A stretch of 64,000 nt of DNA from Gordionus sp. m RMFG-2023 (GCF_954871325.1 NC_088775.1:50445561-50509560), one strand, 5' to 3'; positions 23,300 through 35,420 are shown, numbered from the stretch's first letter. Numbers and translations: made by a program. Notes: generated by a model from the sequence alone, not told the origin.

Positions 23300-24533
23300 A
23301 AAACTATCAATAAATATCCGTTTTTAATTTTATTATAGTTTTATTTTATAACAATAAATTTGTAAATGTTTATTTTTTTTATATACATACATAAATAAAA
23401 GATTTTATCAAAAAATAAAAGATTTATTAGTGAATTTTTTTAAAAATGTTTTTGCTAGGTTTAAGACAATAAGTTACGAAGATAACAATAACATTTAGAA
23501 ATTTTTTAAAGAAGTTAAATAATTTCACACTCGATATTTTAACATTTGCCATTATAATTTACTTGTATAAAAGCAACATTCAACTAATCCTAGTACATAT
23601 AATGCTCTATTGGTAATATTTTTATTTATTGAAATATATTTAACAAAATAAATAAAAACTAAATAATATATTTAACAGACTTAATCAAATATCATGAATA
23701 TTAATATTTTATTAACTAGATGTCCTTAACCATATTTTGTATATTAAATTATTATTTTTTTATATTAACATTATTAAGGTATAATGATATCTATTTGGTC
23801 ACTCTAAATAATATTAATTTTTAAATAATTTAATAGGGTTGGACCTTCAGTTAATTTAATATGGAATTATAAACAAAACATCTTAAAAAATTAGTCCACT
23901 GAATGATTGAGATTAGGGCTTTTAGATTTATTATCAACCCCATTAGAGAGAAGTCTAATGATGAAGATTGTATCAAAACAAGGATCTATTGAACCATTGA
24001 AAGAAAGTTTTATTCATAAAATTTTAAATAGGCACTATCACTTTTTTAAAAGTATTAGTAAAATCGGATGATAGTAATTTTATAAATTTTAATTAACATA
24101 AATTTATTTTACTTCTTTTTTCCGGTATTAATTTTAATTTTTCTTTTACTTTTCTCTTTGCAATTTTTTTTAAAACATAAAATATTTTGTAGCAAGGGGA
24201 AAAAATGAATGAAAACAACTATATTATTTATATTTTATTATTTCTTCACTTTATATATATTTCTACAAACAATAAAATAATAATCAAATTTTTATTGCAA
24301 AAAAAAAATATTATTGATACAAATAGTTATCGCTCTACATAAAAAACAATTAAACAAAAAAAAATCGATAAAAGTATTATCGCTCTACAAAAAAAATAAT
24401 TAACAAAAAAATAGATAAAAATAGTTATCGCTCTACAAACAAAAATATAAACTATATCATGAGTAAGAATATTTTTCATTTTTAAAAGCAAAATTTATTT
24501 TCAATAATTGTAATTATAAATTGATTAGATTAT
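23300..24533. other. Gene-free stretch with a short tandem repeat
   Basis: No gene was seen. At about 24315-24440 a unit of about 55 bp ending AGT(T)ATCGCTCTACA(A/T)A is repeated three times. Confidence 0.4.
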
Positions 24534-24800
24534 CAGAGTTGTATAAAAAGTATCTGTATCTATATACTACTTCAGAAGTATCTGTATCTGTTTATAGATA
24601 AATTTTGATATACTTTTATTTAACGTTTTATTTATCAAAAAATAAAAATAAGTGCTAATTTTCCTCATATGTATGAGCATATAATTTAAATACATATATA
24701 TTATAAAAATATTAAGACTAATATAATAAAAAAATATATATAATATTAAAACATCTATAGATATCAGTTTAAGATTGTGAAGGATATTTTTAACATGCAA
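24534..24800. mobile_element. Terminal fragment of a GTATC-type hAT
   Basis: It starts with the hAT tip CAGAGTTGTATAAAAAGTAT and carries GTATCTGTATC repeats. It resembles, in inverse orientation, the right end of the 8367-9850 element. No opposite end was found, so this is a solo terminal fragment. The minus-strand ORF inside it has no protein features. Confidence 0.6.
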
Positions 24801-25182
24801 GGGAATTTATAAATCTTCGCTTAGCCATGACACCTAATAATTATAAACAATACCATTGATGCACCAAATTATTTTAAGCAATTAATTTAGAAATTTGTAA
24901 AATAATTTTATGATATTCCACTAACTTTTTATAAATAAATTAAAAATATTTTTAAATTTTAAATCTATTTTTTATTTCGATTGAAAAAAAATTATTAAAA
25001 AAATTGAAATCTAGCAATAACTTTTATAATTTAGCACATTTTACTCAAAAACAAAGATGAATTAATTTTATATTTTAATTTAATTTTATTATGGTTTTAC
25101 TAATAAATAAAAATTAAAAAAAATTTTGATTGCTTCCCTAGTAGTAAACTTGTTATACACCTAAATTATAGTAACATCATAT

Positions 25183-25566
25183 CAATGGCGTAGCTAGGAA
25201 TTTTCTTTAGAGGGGGTTCATACATATAGCTGGGGGGTTTCGCCTCCCAGATCCCCTTTAACGGGCCTTCGGCCCTTTTGCCAAGGCCTTCGGCCTGGTT
25301 TATCTTACAAATAACCATATCTTCGATAATATATAATAAATATATTTTTTAAATACATCAATAATATGTTATTATAATTTAGTAGATTATTCTCAATGAC
25401 TTTATAATAATACTATCCAGAATAATTTCAATAGTAATATAATATCCTTCCACAAACATCAAAACCAGAAAAATATAATTGATATAAAATCACTTTTAAG
25501 TCTTTTGAACTTATAATCTAAAAATAATCTCAAAACCCGAAAACCACCCCCGTAGCTACGCCACTG
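25183..25566. mobile_element. 384-bp hAT MITE with GGCGTAGCTA ends
   Basis: The ends are CAATGGCGTAGCTA and, inverted, CAGTGGCGTAGCTA (13 of 14 match). They are flanked by the 8-bp duplication CATCATAT at 25175-25182 and 25567-25574. The interior has G/C-rich pieces GGCCTTCGGCC and CGGGCCTTCGGCCC. There is no coding capacity. The MITE landed in the first unit of the AT satellite that follows. Confidence 0.93.
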
Positions 25567-26060
25567 CATCATATATGTAATATGTAGGTAAATTATATAT
25601 GGTATATATATTTATTATACATGTAATATACATATAAATAATATTTAAACATATTTACTTAACATATATATATTTAATTTTACTGTATATCGATATTATT
25701 TAAGATAATATATTACTAAATTATAATAAGATCATATTTATAATATGTAGGTAAATTATATATGGTATATGAATTTATTATACTTGTAATATACATATAA
25801 ATAATATTTAAATATATTTAATATTTTAAAATATTTATTTAAGATATATATTAACTAACATATTGATTATATATTATAATAACATCATATTTATAATATG
25901 TAGGTAAATTATATATGGTATATTTATTAATTATATATGTATGTAATATTTAAGTATATATTTAATATTTTATTATATTTATTTAATATAATATATATGT
26001 AATATTTATTACACATGTATATATTTTTTATCTATTAATCTTTCTAAACAAATATTTATA
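25567..26060. repeat. AT satellite, unit about 159 bp
   Basis: There are three units starting ATCATAT(A/T)T(G/A)TAATATGTAG, then GTAAATTATATATGGTATAT, at about 25569, 25730 and 25886. The interior is ATAATATTTAAATATATTTA-like. It is interrupted at its left end by the MITE at 25183-25566. Confidence 0.8.
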
Positions 26061-26604
26061 ATATATGTTATTTATTATTTAAATTTTCTAGTGGTAACAT
26101 AAAGTGAGTATGTTTATTCTATTCTGATTAATGCGATTTAGACCTGAATCCAAGGGATCGGTTCTAAATCGCTAAACGAAAAATCGCTAAAAAATATGTA
26201 GGCAAAAGATTATCAAAGATGGCCACCAATACTATGAAGATTCAAACCTTCGCAGAAAACATAGATAAATTACTTAAGCTTACAAAATTAGAAAAATAAG
26301 TATGTTTAGTATAACTAAAAGCCATGCAGAAACCTGTAAACCAATCCAAAGTATTTAAATTAAATTACAAATATATATTACTATATCTTTAGATGTCTTA
26401 CCTTTTTTCAAGGTAGTGTTTTTAAAGTATGTATTTACTATAACAACTTATAATATATAATTTAGCACAGTCACAAATAAATATATACTCTATTGTGTTA
26501 TATTGTTGGAAATTATAATATTGATATCTTTATTATATGTTAAATATTTATCTAAAATTTTATAATGCTATTTTTAATTACTATAACAATGATTACAACA
26601 TTCT
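26061..26604. repeat. Gene-free stretch with repeat Y (TTTAGCGATTT)
   Basis: An inverted repeat GCGATTTAGACC...GGTTCTAAATCGC spans 26133-26172, and another AATCGCTAAA follows at about 26185. The same motif group with GAATCC is seen in inverse orientation at 36346-36400. It looks like the tip of a non-autonomous element. No gene was seen. Confidence 0.45.
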
Positions 26605-26832
26605 TTAGCCTTTATCACTTGTACGTTTAAATTCACAAAGTTGATATAAAGAATTACTGACATTATTTAACCCTTTCATCAGTTTATCTATAAATTCTTC
26701 TAATTTTATTCGAGTATTGTTGATATCATATTCTTTCATATTTTGCTGTAAACTAAAATTAAAATGATTCTGAACTAATTGCTCTTGTTGGTCTCTTATT
26801 TGATTCATTTTGTCATACAAATGTTGACCTAT
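26605..26832 (-). CDS. Unidentified terminal exon, coiled-coil-like (possible host gene)
   Basis: This is a 75-residue open frame on the minus strand that begins right after a good splice acceptor (GTTATAG) and ends at a stop at 26605. It reads QHLYDKMNQIRDQQEQLVQN, then FSLQQNMKEYDINNTRIKLE, then EFIDKLMKGLNNVSNSLYQL, ending CEFKRTSDKG. The pattern is Gln/Asn/Leu-rich, helical and coiled-coil-like. It matches none of the transposon families here, which makes it the best host-gene candidate in the window. I do not recognise the family. The Gypsy element at 26861-32166 lies 28 bp upstream of the acceptor in the same orientation, so it would sit inside the preceding intron. No upstream exon could be found beyond 32171. 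Confidence 0.4.
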   Translation of the reverse strand: MGQHLYDKMNQIRDQQEQLVQNHFNFSLQQNMKEYDINNTRIKLEEFIDKLMKGLNNVSNSLYQLCEFKRTSDKG

Positions 26833-26860
26833 AACATATAACATTATATATTTTCATATA

Positions 26861-27145
26861 TGAAAAACACACGGAAGGCAGGTACTAAAAAAGTATAAAA
26901 AGATTAAATTAATTTGTTAACTCTTTTTTTGATTTTTAAATTTAATTTTATTATGACTATCTATATACAAAATTCTTGTCATTATATACATTTTTTATAA
27001 TAGCGTATTTACATATAAACAAAATACATATGTCCTTTACAATTTCATTTTACTTTTTCTTATCACTGACCTTTTAAACTAAAAAATACAATATTCAATT
27101 TTAGATCTTTTAAACAAAAATTATAATATTCAATTATATTTAACA
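26861..27145 (-). repeat. 3' LTR of Gypsy element 1
   Basis: A 285-bp repeat. On the element's strand it starts TGTTAAATATAATTG and ends GTGTTTTTCA. It is the same length as the other LTR, with one difference seen. Confidence 0.93.
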
Positions 27146-27418
27146 TTTCCTCTTCTTTTTAAATTTCTTCCTTCGAAAGCTTGAGTGTTCTTTCCTATCA
27201 TCGAGAGTATATCGTTTAGATCGTTTGTTAGACCATCTGATTATCGTTAGTTGAATTGATTATCGAACATCATGAAACATCGTTGTTTGAACATCATTGT
27301 TGAAACGTCGTCAGTTAAACATTGCTTGTTGATTTGCTGTTTGTATGATCATCCTATTTCTCTTTCAAAATTTTATATAAATATTTTTTACATAATTTTA
27401 TTTATTTATAACAATTAA

Positions 27419-30400
27419 TCATTTTCTATGTCGTAGGTCATATTCTCGCTTTTGAACTTGACTTTGAATATTCGAATTTTGAACTTGAACTTGACTTTGA
27501 ATTTTCGAATTTTGAACTTGAACTTGTTCACTTCTTCCCCCTCTAAAAATTTTTTCAGTATTATTTATTGATGCTCTCTTTTTTATTTGATCCAAATGTC
27601 TCCTGATAATATGATGTCCATTGTCTATTCTGTATGTCAAGTTGCCTTCTTTTTGTACTATTACTCCTTTATCCCAAATATTTTCTTTAAACGTCTTGTA
27701 CCAAATCTTGTCTCCTATTTCTATTTCTCTATTCTTTGATATTTTTCTTCTTAACATATTCTCGTTATCTTCCACAGGTTTGATTAAGTCCCATTTGGTC
27801 CTGATCGTTCTTGAAAACATTACTTTACTGGGTATCATATTCGTTGTATCATTCGGCGTATTTCTATAATTAAACAAAAATTTCTCTAAAGCTACATCCA
27901 AATCTATGTTCGTGTTGCTTTCCATATTTCTTTTAAGACTCATTTTCATAGTTTTTATCATCCGTTCACATTGACCATTCGATTGTTGATGATGAGGTGC
28001 TGTAAGTATGTGTTTTATGCCATAATCTTCACAAAACTTTTTAAATAATTGACTAGTAAAATTCGTACCATTGTCCGTCACGATTTTGTGTGGTATTCCG
28101 AATAAGCTTATAATTTTCATCAATTCTTTTAGAGTTGATTCCGTCGTAATATTTTTCATTCGTTTTATGATCGGAAATTTGCTATACGCGTCCACAAATA
28201 CCATTAGATTGTTGTCTTCAAATTGTGCAAAATCTATATGTACACGTTCGAAAATCTTTGTTGCTGGTTCCCATATCTATTACATAAATCACAATTTTTT
28301 ACCTCTAGATCTATCTCCGTGTTTATTCCAGGCCACCACAAATAATCTCTCGCCAACATTTTCGTTTTACCTGCACCTAAATGTCCTTTATGTAGTTCGC
28401 GTAAAATCTCTTTTCTCATGTTCAGCGGTATTATTATTCTGTTTTCTTTAAATAGACAATGTTTTATCAAACTCAATTCCATTTCCATGTTTCTGTATGT
28501 TTTGTTCTTTATTGGTTCATTATTTCTAATATTATCAATTATATCCATTAGTTCTTTATCCTTCTTTGTTTCTTTAACTAATTGATTGAAGTTTATTGGT
28601 ATGTCCCATAATTTGTCAATTTCTTTATCATCTATATTTTTTATAGTATTATCTGTATTTGTCAATGGTAATCTTGATAAACAATCAGGCACCAAGTTTT
28701 GTTTCCCCGGTCTATGTATTATTGTATAATCATAAGCTCCCATTGCTAAATTCCATTTCTGTAAACGCATTGATATTGAAGTATTATCTTTGAGTGTTTT
28801 TGAAAATAAATATATTAGTGGTTTGTGATCTGTTATTATCATAAATTTTGTCCCAATTAAATATTCCTGAAATTTTTTTACCGCAAATATTATAGACAAA
28901 GCTTCTCTCTCGATATTTGTATAATTTGTTTCAGCTTTTAACAAAGTTCTTGATGTGAATGCAATAGGTTTCTCTTTACCATCACCTTCCATGTGAAATA
29001 ATACTGCCCCTAATCCTTTTTTTGAAGCGTCAGTAGCAATTCCTATAGGCAATTCTGGATTGTAATAATTTAAAGTCGGCGGACTGCTAATCAACGCTTT
29101 CAAATCATCAAAACTCTTTTGGTGCACATCTTCCCATATCCATTTTTCCTTGTTAACCATCTTGTACAAAGGATCAGCTAAGTCTGCAAAGTTGCACAAA
29201 AACTTTCTATAATAACTGGCCATGCCTAAAAATGTCGCTAATTCCTCTTTTGTTGTTGGTTTTGACATGTTAGTAATAGCTTTAATTTTGTCTTCATTAG
29301 GATGTATACCATTTTCATCTATATCGTGTCCCAAAAATCTAATCTCCTTCTTCATAAACACACTCTTGTTGAAATTTGGTGTAAGCCCATATTTTGTTAT
29401 TCTATCAAAAACTTTTTTTATGTTGTTCAGATGTATTTCATCATTATCACCCGTTATTAATAAATCATCTATATAAAATATGACATCTTTCATATCTCCG
29501 AAAATTTTCTCCATGGTGCATTGAAAAATTGCTGATGATGTTTTTAAACCAAATGGTAATCTCGTGAATCTATAATAACCTTTGTGCGTTGATATTGTAA
29601 GCAAATCTCTGGATTCTTTATGTATTGGTATTTGTAGAAACGCGTTTTTGAAGTCAATCTTTGTAAATTTTTTTCCTTTTGATAATTTCGAAATTAAATC
29701 ATTAATGCGTGGTATCGGATATTTAAAGTCCTCTAATACAGGGTTTATCGTATTTTTGAAATCAGCACATAGTCTCAATGATCCATCACTTTTATAAACT
29801 GGAGTGAGTGGACTTGCCCATCGTACTTCGTCTACCGGTTCTATTATCTTATCATCAATCCATTTTTGTAATTCTTTTGTTATTAAATCAAGTCTTTTAT
29901 ATGGTACGTGTCTTGGTGGTATAATCTTTGGTTTAGCATCTTGTGTCAAATGTAATTTAACATCATTACGATATATAGGTTTTTTATTGATTCTTGAACT
30001 ACATTCTTTTATTAATTTGTCTATCGTATCATTATTATTTTCCTCGATTAGATTCACGAATTTATTGAGTATGTTACCAAAAACTTTTATCCATGTTCTT
30101 CCTAGTAGTGCATTCTTGTCACTTTCGACTACATACGCATCTAAGTTTTGAGTTTTGTCATCATATCTCACTTTTATTTTAACGATTCCTAGCACTTTAA
30201 TACTTTTCCCATCATAGCCAGTAAGTTTCGTATCCGATTTATTTAAGACTTTGATTCCTATCTTTCTAGCAATCTTAATCGGTAATATTGAAAAGCACGA
30301 CCCGGTATCTATCTGCATTACTACCGGCATACCGTTAAGGTATATCGTAACTTTGTAAGCATCATTTGCCCTGTCATCATCCTCCATATTATTCACATCA

Positions 30401-31554
30401 ATGCTAAATAAACTATGATCCTTTTTATCATTATTTTCCTCCTTTATTTCTTCTATATCGACGGTATTTATATTATTCGAATATCCTGTATTATTATTAT
30501 TATTATTATTATTGATTCTATATCTATTATTGCTTGTCTGACTATTATCACGATTATTGTTATATCTTGGTATGTATCTTAATTCGTTTTGATATCTATA
30601 ATCTCTATAATTATTTTCATTATATTTGTAATTATCATTATTATTATATCTATAATTATTGTAGTTATTATTATAATTATTTTTATTGTTGAATCTTATA
30701 AAATTACTATACGATCTCGATCCATTATACCCACTATTAACTCTAGGATTATAATTATTTCGATATCTTGGCTCGTAATTATTCGTATATCTTGGATTAA
30801 AATTGTTTTGATATCGAGGATTAAAATTGTTTTGAAAACGAGGATTGAAATTATTCTCTGGATAATTATATCTCTGATAACTGTCGTATCTAGGCTTCCA
30901 TTGATTTCTATGGACGTAATTCGTTTGTGCATCTACTCCTCTATATCGATCATCGTATTTCATCATCCTTCTATCCGTATCCGCTTGACTAACCTTCCGC
31001 ATTTCTATTTGTTTTATTTCAGATGTATCTTCTATTTTTATATTATCAATTTTATTAATTATTTTGTCATAAGCTTCATCATCCTCAATCCCCTTTCCTA
31101 TTTTTATTATTTCATGAATATCTGAACTTTCTACATGTGAAATTTTCTGACGTATATCTTTATTGGTTGAATATATTTTTATTCTCTCATCATAATTACT
31201 AAATTTGCATTTATTACTTAATAAACATAATCTGGTTACCCAATTACTGAATGTTTCATTTTTATCTTGTACTACTTCACTTAATTCTTTCAAATACGCT
31301 ATGTTCGAATTGTCCGGTTGTAAAAGTTTAAATCTCTCGAGTACGATCGGTGGATTGCTAAATTCCGTAGGAGTGCATATCGCCTCTAGTCTCAGGTAAA
31401 GATCATCCGGTAACCTCTGCGTAAATGCGTATGCCTTTTCTATATCTGTATATTGTGTATCTTTAAATATATTATCGAATTTTTTAAGAAAAACCTCAAC
31501 ATTATTATTAAATATAGGGCATTCTATTATAGTATTTTTAACTAAAGGTTTCAT
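27419..31554 (-). pseudogene. Gag-Pol region of Gypsy element 1
   Basis: This encodes the element's polyprotein. Parts in order on the minus strand are as follows. Gag lies at about 31554-30400, with a long Asn/Tyr/Arg-rich stretch holding NNFNPRYQ-like repeats where a zinc knuckle would be expected. The protease follows, with DTGS near 30300. Reverse transcriptase has YIDD near 29470. RNase H lies at about 29050-28640, with TDASKKGLGAV, EREAL and TDHKPL. The integrase H2C2 finger lies at about 28390-28270, with HKGHLGAG and CDLC. The integrase core includes VTDNGTNF and QSNGQCER. The tail has QVQVQNS repeats. All catalytic motifs are recognisable and the Pol order PR-RT-RH-IN is that of Ty3/Gypsy. 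The frame is interrupted about once. The second Gypsy element at 52718-56815 is a clear relative. Confidence 0.93.
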
Positions 31555-31639
31555 TATTCTTTATTATATAATATTAATATTTATAATTATATTTATCATA
31601 TATGTTTGTGAAAATATAATACGACTATAATTGATATTT

Positions 31640-31891
31640 TTATAAGTCTCTTTGATATCTATGAGCCTTCAGTATAAATAATCGTCCAGTAGTGTCGAAG
31701 TATTCTTTTCCATTTATTAGTTCATACGCCTCTTGCATGTCCTCAAGTCTGTCATAACGTATTATAATAATTGTCATGGAATCATGTAATTTATAAGAGA
31801 AATCTCTTTTAATATTGTCAAAATATCTCTTTATAATGGTTTCCAAAGGCAATGTTATCATTAATAAATACGCTGCCACCATGAAAAACAC
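31640..31891 (-). CDS. Small leader ORF of Gypsy element 1
   Basis: This 83-codon ORF lies in the leader between the 5' LTR and Gag. Its first ATG is in the last bases of the LTR. A second in-frame ATG is made exactly at the joint of the LTR end (CA) and the primer-binding site (TGG). It contains YDRLEDMQEAYELINGKEY. A similar reading (FMNLRDMINCFELLNGKHY) is present at the same place in the second Gypsy element. Conservation between two diverged elements suggests it is translated or otherwise selected. The product is unknown. Confidence 0.5.
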   Translation of the reverse strand: MFFMVAAYLLMITLPLETIIKRYFDNIKRDFSYKLHDSMTIIIIRYDRLEDMQEAYELINGKEYFDTTGRLFILKAHRYQRDL

Positions 31892-32166
31892 ACGGAAGGC
31901 AGGTACTAAAAAAGTATAAAAAGATTAAATTAATTTGTTAACTCTTTTTTTGATTTTTAAATTTAATTTTATTATGACTATCTATATACAAAATTCTTGT
32001 CATTATATACATTTTTTATAATAGCGTATTTACATATAAACAAAATACATATGTCCTTTACAATTTCATTTTACTTTTTCTTATCACTGACCTTTTAAAC
32101 TAAAAAATACAATATTCAATTTTAGACCTTTTAAACAAAAATTATAATATTCAATTATATTTAACA
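31882..32166 (-). repeat. 5' LTR of Gypsy element 1
   Basis: A 285-bp repeat, the partner of 26861-27145. It should hold the promoter of the element. The direct repeat pair and equal lengths define the element borders. Confidence 0.93.
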
Positions 32167-32171
32167 ATATA

Positions 32172-33636
32172 CTATATTATTTTTTAAATTATAATGATTA
32201 ATTTTTTATAAATTTATATCTGCAAACCATTTTGTAATTCTATTTAAAATGCTTAAAAATTATTTTACAAAAACAAAATATGATAATAGTATAGAAAAAG
32301 GTGAATAAATAAAACCTCTAATATTTATTGTAATTCTCAGATATTTAATCAATATATTTTTTTTCATTTTTGCCAGTATAAAATTAAAATGGAAATCAGT
32401 ATTAAATACAAAATTCGGCAGTAATTTTTATCAGTAAAAAATAAACATTTCTTTATAAGTAGCAGAGATGTGTAAGGTTAGGTTAATAGAAAATTTTATA
32501 TAAGCTACCTATCCCATTATTTAAATGTTTATCCAACCCAACTGAGCCTGATAAATTTTTTACTAATATCCTAACCTGGCCTGTTAAAATTTTACAAAAA
32601 GTCAAGTCTAATGAAATATCTCACCCAACCTATTAAAATTCTAGAATATCATTAAATTTTTTAGAAATTTTCAATGTTTATATCTATTTTTTTCTCAATA
32701 TCAATTAAGACTCTTATATCTCTACTCTATGACTATCCATTTTATAAATTAATTGTGTTTTAATATCTGACTTTATTTATAGGTTTATAATATTTTTAAA
32801 CAGCTCTTAAAATACAAAATAATCATGTTGTAGTTTATTTTAAATAAATAATATTAGATTGAAATTCAAAAAAATGTCTAGCCTAGTTTATAATTTATTT
32901 CAATTATGGAATTAATTTATATAGGCAGTTCTTAAAATAAAATAGGCTCATTGTCATTTCAAAGAATATTAATCAAATTCTAAATCAGAGATTTGTGAGG
33001 CTTAGCCTGATTTTTTTATGTAATGTCCCACCCAGCTTGTTAATTTTTTGTGTAAAAATTTTCTGCTCTGCTTGATCCATCAAAATCTTAATAAATTTGC
33101 TCAGCTAGGCCTAGATTTAGTATACCTACAAAAATACAAATCGAATATTTGCATTATTCATATTTGATTTGTAAGTCTTGGTATGCTCAGATTGTTAAAA
33201 ATCTATTCCCAACATGGGACAAAATTTTTTTTTGAAACCAACTCCTTGAAAAAGGTTAGTTCAAATAAGGTTAAAGTGTTAGATGGGGAAGTGGTAATAT
33301 TACATTTTAGTTTCTCTCATATAGTTGTTAAAAATTTAGAAATTTTTTAGCATTGTGTTTTTCCAAAAGAACAGTTAATTTTTTAAATAGGAATGGATTT
33401 TTTTAAAGAGGCACATATATTATTTTGCATTTCTTAATGCAAAAAAAAACGTTTACCAATTTTGCACATGCCATATAAGACATTATTGAAATAAACAAGT
33501 CATTTAAATTTAATTACTGGATATATTTAAATAAGGTAATATAAATTAATAATTTTTTGGACCCCTCATTTATTACTTAAAATGATTGAATATTGGATAA
33601 AATCAATAAATAGTACATTATAACCATAAGTGTATC
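32172..33636. other. Gene-free stretch
   Basis: AT-rich. Between about 32465 and 33130 it carries degenerate repeats of AACCTAACCTG/CTCAGCTAGGCCTAG-like words. This suggests an old non-autonomous element, but no ends could be fixed. No upstream exon of the candidate host gene at 26605-26832 was recognised. Confidence 0.3.
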
Positions 33637-33842
33637 CAGGACACTGCTAAAGGGGGAGGGAAAATATTTGTAAGCCCTATATTAGATTTTCATAAAAATC
33701 ATTTTCGGTCTTTAGTTTTTTTTATTAAAATTTCTAAAAATTTTGAATTAGTCGTTATTTTAAAAGTTAACTTTTACTAATTTTACTTTTAAATTCTTCT
33801 TTATAATGATATATTTGTATACAATTTTTGGAGGAGGGGGTC
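33637..33842. repeat. Dispersed repeat Z, copy 1
   Basis: A segment bounded by G runs (AAAGGGGGAGGG at the left, GGAGGAGGGGG at the right). It aligns in inverse orientation with 48838-49030: CCTCC..., ATATATCA(T/C)TATAAA, AGAATTTRAAAG, GACTA and CAAAATTTT in the same order. It has the look of a poly-G-ended MITE. Confidence 0.6.
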
Positions 33843-35217
33843 GAATAGTAATGGCTGAAAAAAAGGTTATTTTTATTTACATATTTAGTCACATTTTATA
33901 ATTTTTAGCCTAGCCCGTGTTTATAGAAAAATTCCTGGCACAAGAACCCATTTATTTTTAACTTTTTTTTGAACTTAGTAGGAAGGTATACATAAGATTT
34001 ATTCATTAAAAGAACAAGCGTTCCCTCTAGGTCTTGATAGGCTAATATGGCTAGGTGTGTTAATTATATACTGTAGTCTACTATTAATCATAATTATTAT
34101 TATGAATATTTTTAACAACATGATGATATTGATATTATGTATGGGCGTCAAATAAAGTGTTTTAATTAAATTTTGCTTTAATACTTATTATTATATTAAT
34201 ATTCTAAGTGGGCGGGTCTACTAGGTCTTATGAGGTCGGAAATATTTTTAACAATGGAAAATATTGATATGGGCGTCAAATAAAAGTGAATTTAATTATA
34301 TCTTGATTGTAATCTAAATTATTATTCAAAGTGGGCCGGTCTAGGAGGGCACAGGAATATTTTTAACAATGCACTATTTATCCGCAATTGGAAAATTTTG
34401 ACCTGGAAACCCTGTTCACATTATTTAATAAATATATATTATATAATATTTTATATTCCAGGCACAAAAACCCATTTATTTTTTTAAATCATCTCAGGTT
34501 TTTTAAAAAAAAATATTTAAGCCTGGTGTACGGTAAACCGTTGTTTAATATTGACTGCATCCTACATAATTTTTTGAATTCAAAACCATTGGCGATATCC
34601 TATTTCATTTGAAAATCGATGTTTTAAAATAATTGGGATAAAATTGATATTTAGATTGATAATAATATTCATTTCTCACTTCAAAATTGACGGCCATTTT
34701 CTATAAAAATTAATGTTTGAAAATAAATTGGGTTAGTTTAGTATGACTACAAATAATATAGATTGCTAATATATTAAGTTCTCTCTTTAAAAATATTGGC
34801 GTATTTAAACAATAATTAGTGTTTTGGAACTAAAATGAATGCGATTAATGCCAGGAAATTTCAGAAGCAATAAATCCCATTCCTCCTTCTAGTGGACCTT
34901 ATTTTAAAATATAATTCAAATAATAAAAAAAAAAATCCTTAATATCAAAGTTTCTACACATGGAATACAGTTCCAGCAAAACAGATTAAAAATTTAAAGC
35001 ACCCAATTAATTATTTAAAATGCAAAAAATAGAACAAAATACCCATCATACTATCACCTTACCTTAATTTTGATTACCTATATATGGATTTTCATTATAA
35101 ATTGCTAAATACAAAATTTTTTTTAGCATATTCATATGAAATTCTCAGAGTAGATTCTCTTCAGAATAAATTTGGTAAAATCACATTTATCAGGGAAATT
35201 AAAAACGCGCAATTAGA
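33843..35217. repeat. Gene-free stretch with a tandem duplication
   Basis: A unit of about 130 bp is present twice at about 34103-34360. It contains GAATATTTTTAACAA, TATGGGCGTCAAATAAA and AAGTGGGC(G/C)GGTCTA. The phrase GGCACAA(G/A)AACCCATTTATTT also occurs twice (about 33938 and 34460). No gene was recognised. Confidence 0.5.
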
Positions 35218-35420
35218 TCAGACCTACAGACCCAGCCTTAAATCCGGCTCGGGTACACGGACCGGGCTGTATTTTAATTTTTTTAAATATACCCGGGCCC
35301 AGCCTAAATTTTATTTTTTAAATACAAGGGCCAGGCTTATATTTTAAAACCACATATTTTAAATTACCATTATTATCTATGATATAATATATTTTAAAGA
35401 AATTCGAGCTGGGCAGTGCA
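35218..35420. repeat. CGGGCC-rich element fragment
   Basis: GACCTACAGACCCAGCC starts a block with repeated CCGGGC/GCCCGG motifs between A/T runs, ending near GAGCTGGGCAGTGCAG. It is a relative of the MITE at 14355-14708. The ORF across it is not a gene. Confidence 0.55.

Larger units (their letters stand above)
26861..32166 (-). mobile_element. Ty3/Gypsy LTR retrotransposon 1
   Basis: This 5.3-kb element is in minus orientation. It has two 285-bp LTRs that differ by eye at one base, TG..CA ends, and a 5-bp flanking duplication ATATA (26856-26860 and 32167-32171; weak alone because the area is AT-rich). Next to the 3' LTR is a polypurine tract, at 27146-27160 on the plus strand. Next to the 5' LTR is a primer-binding site starting TGGTGGCAGCG, complementary to a tRNA ending in CCA. 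Near-identical LTRs mean a recent insertion. The long coding region is nearly whole, with about one break, so I treat it as a very young fossil. Confidence 0.93.
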
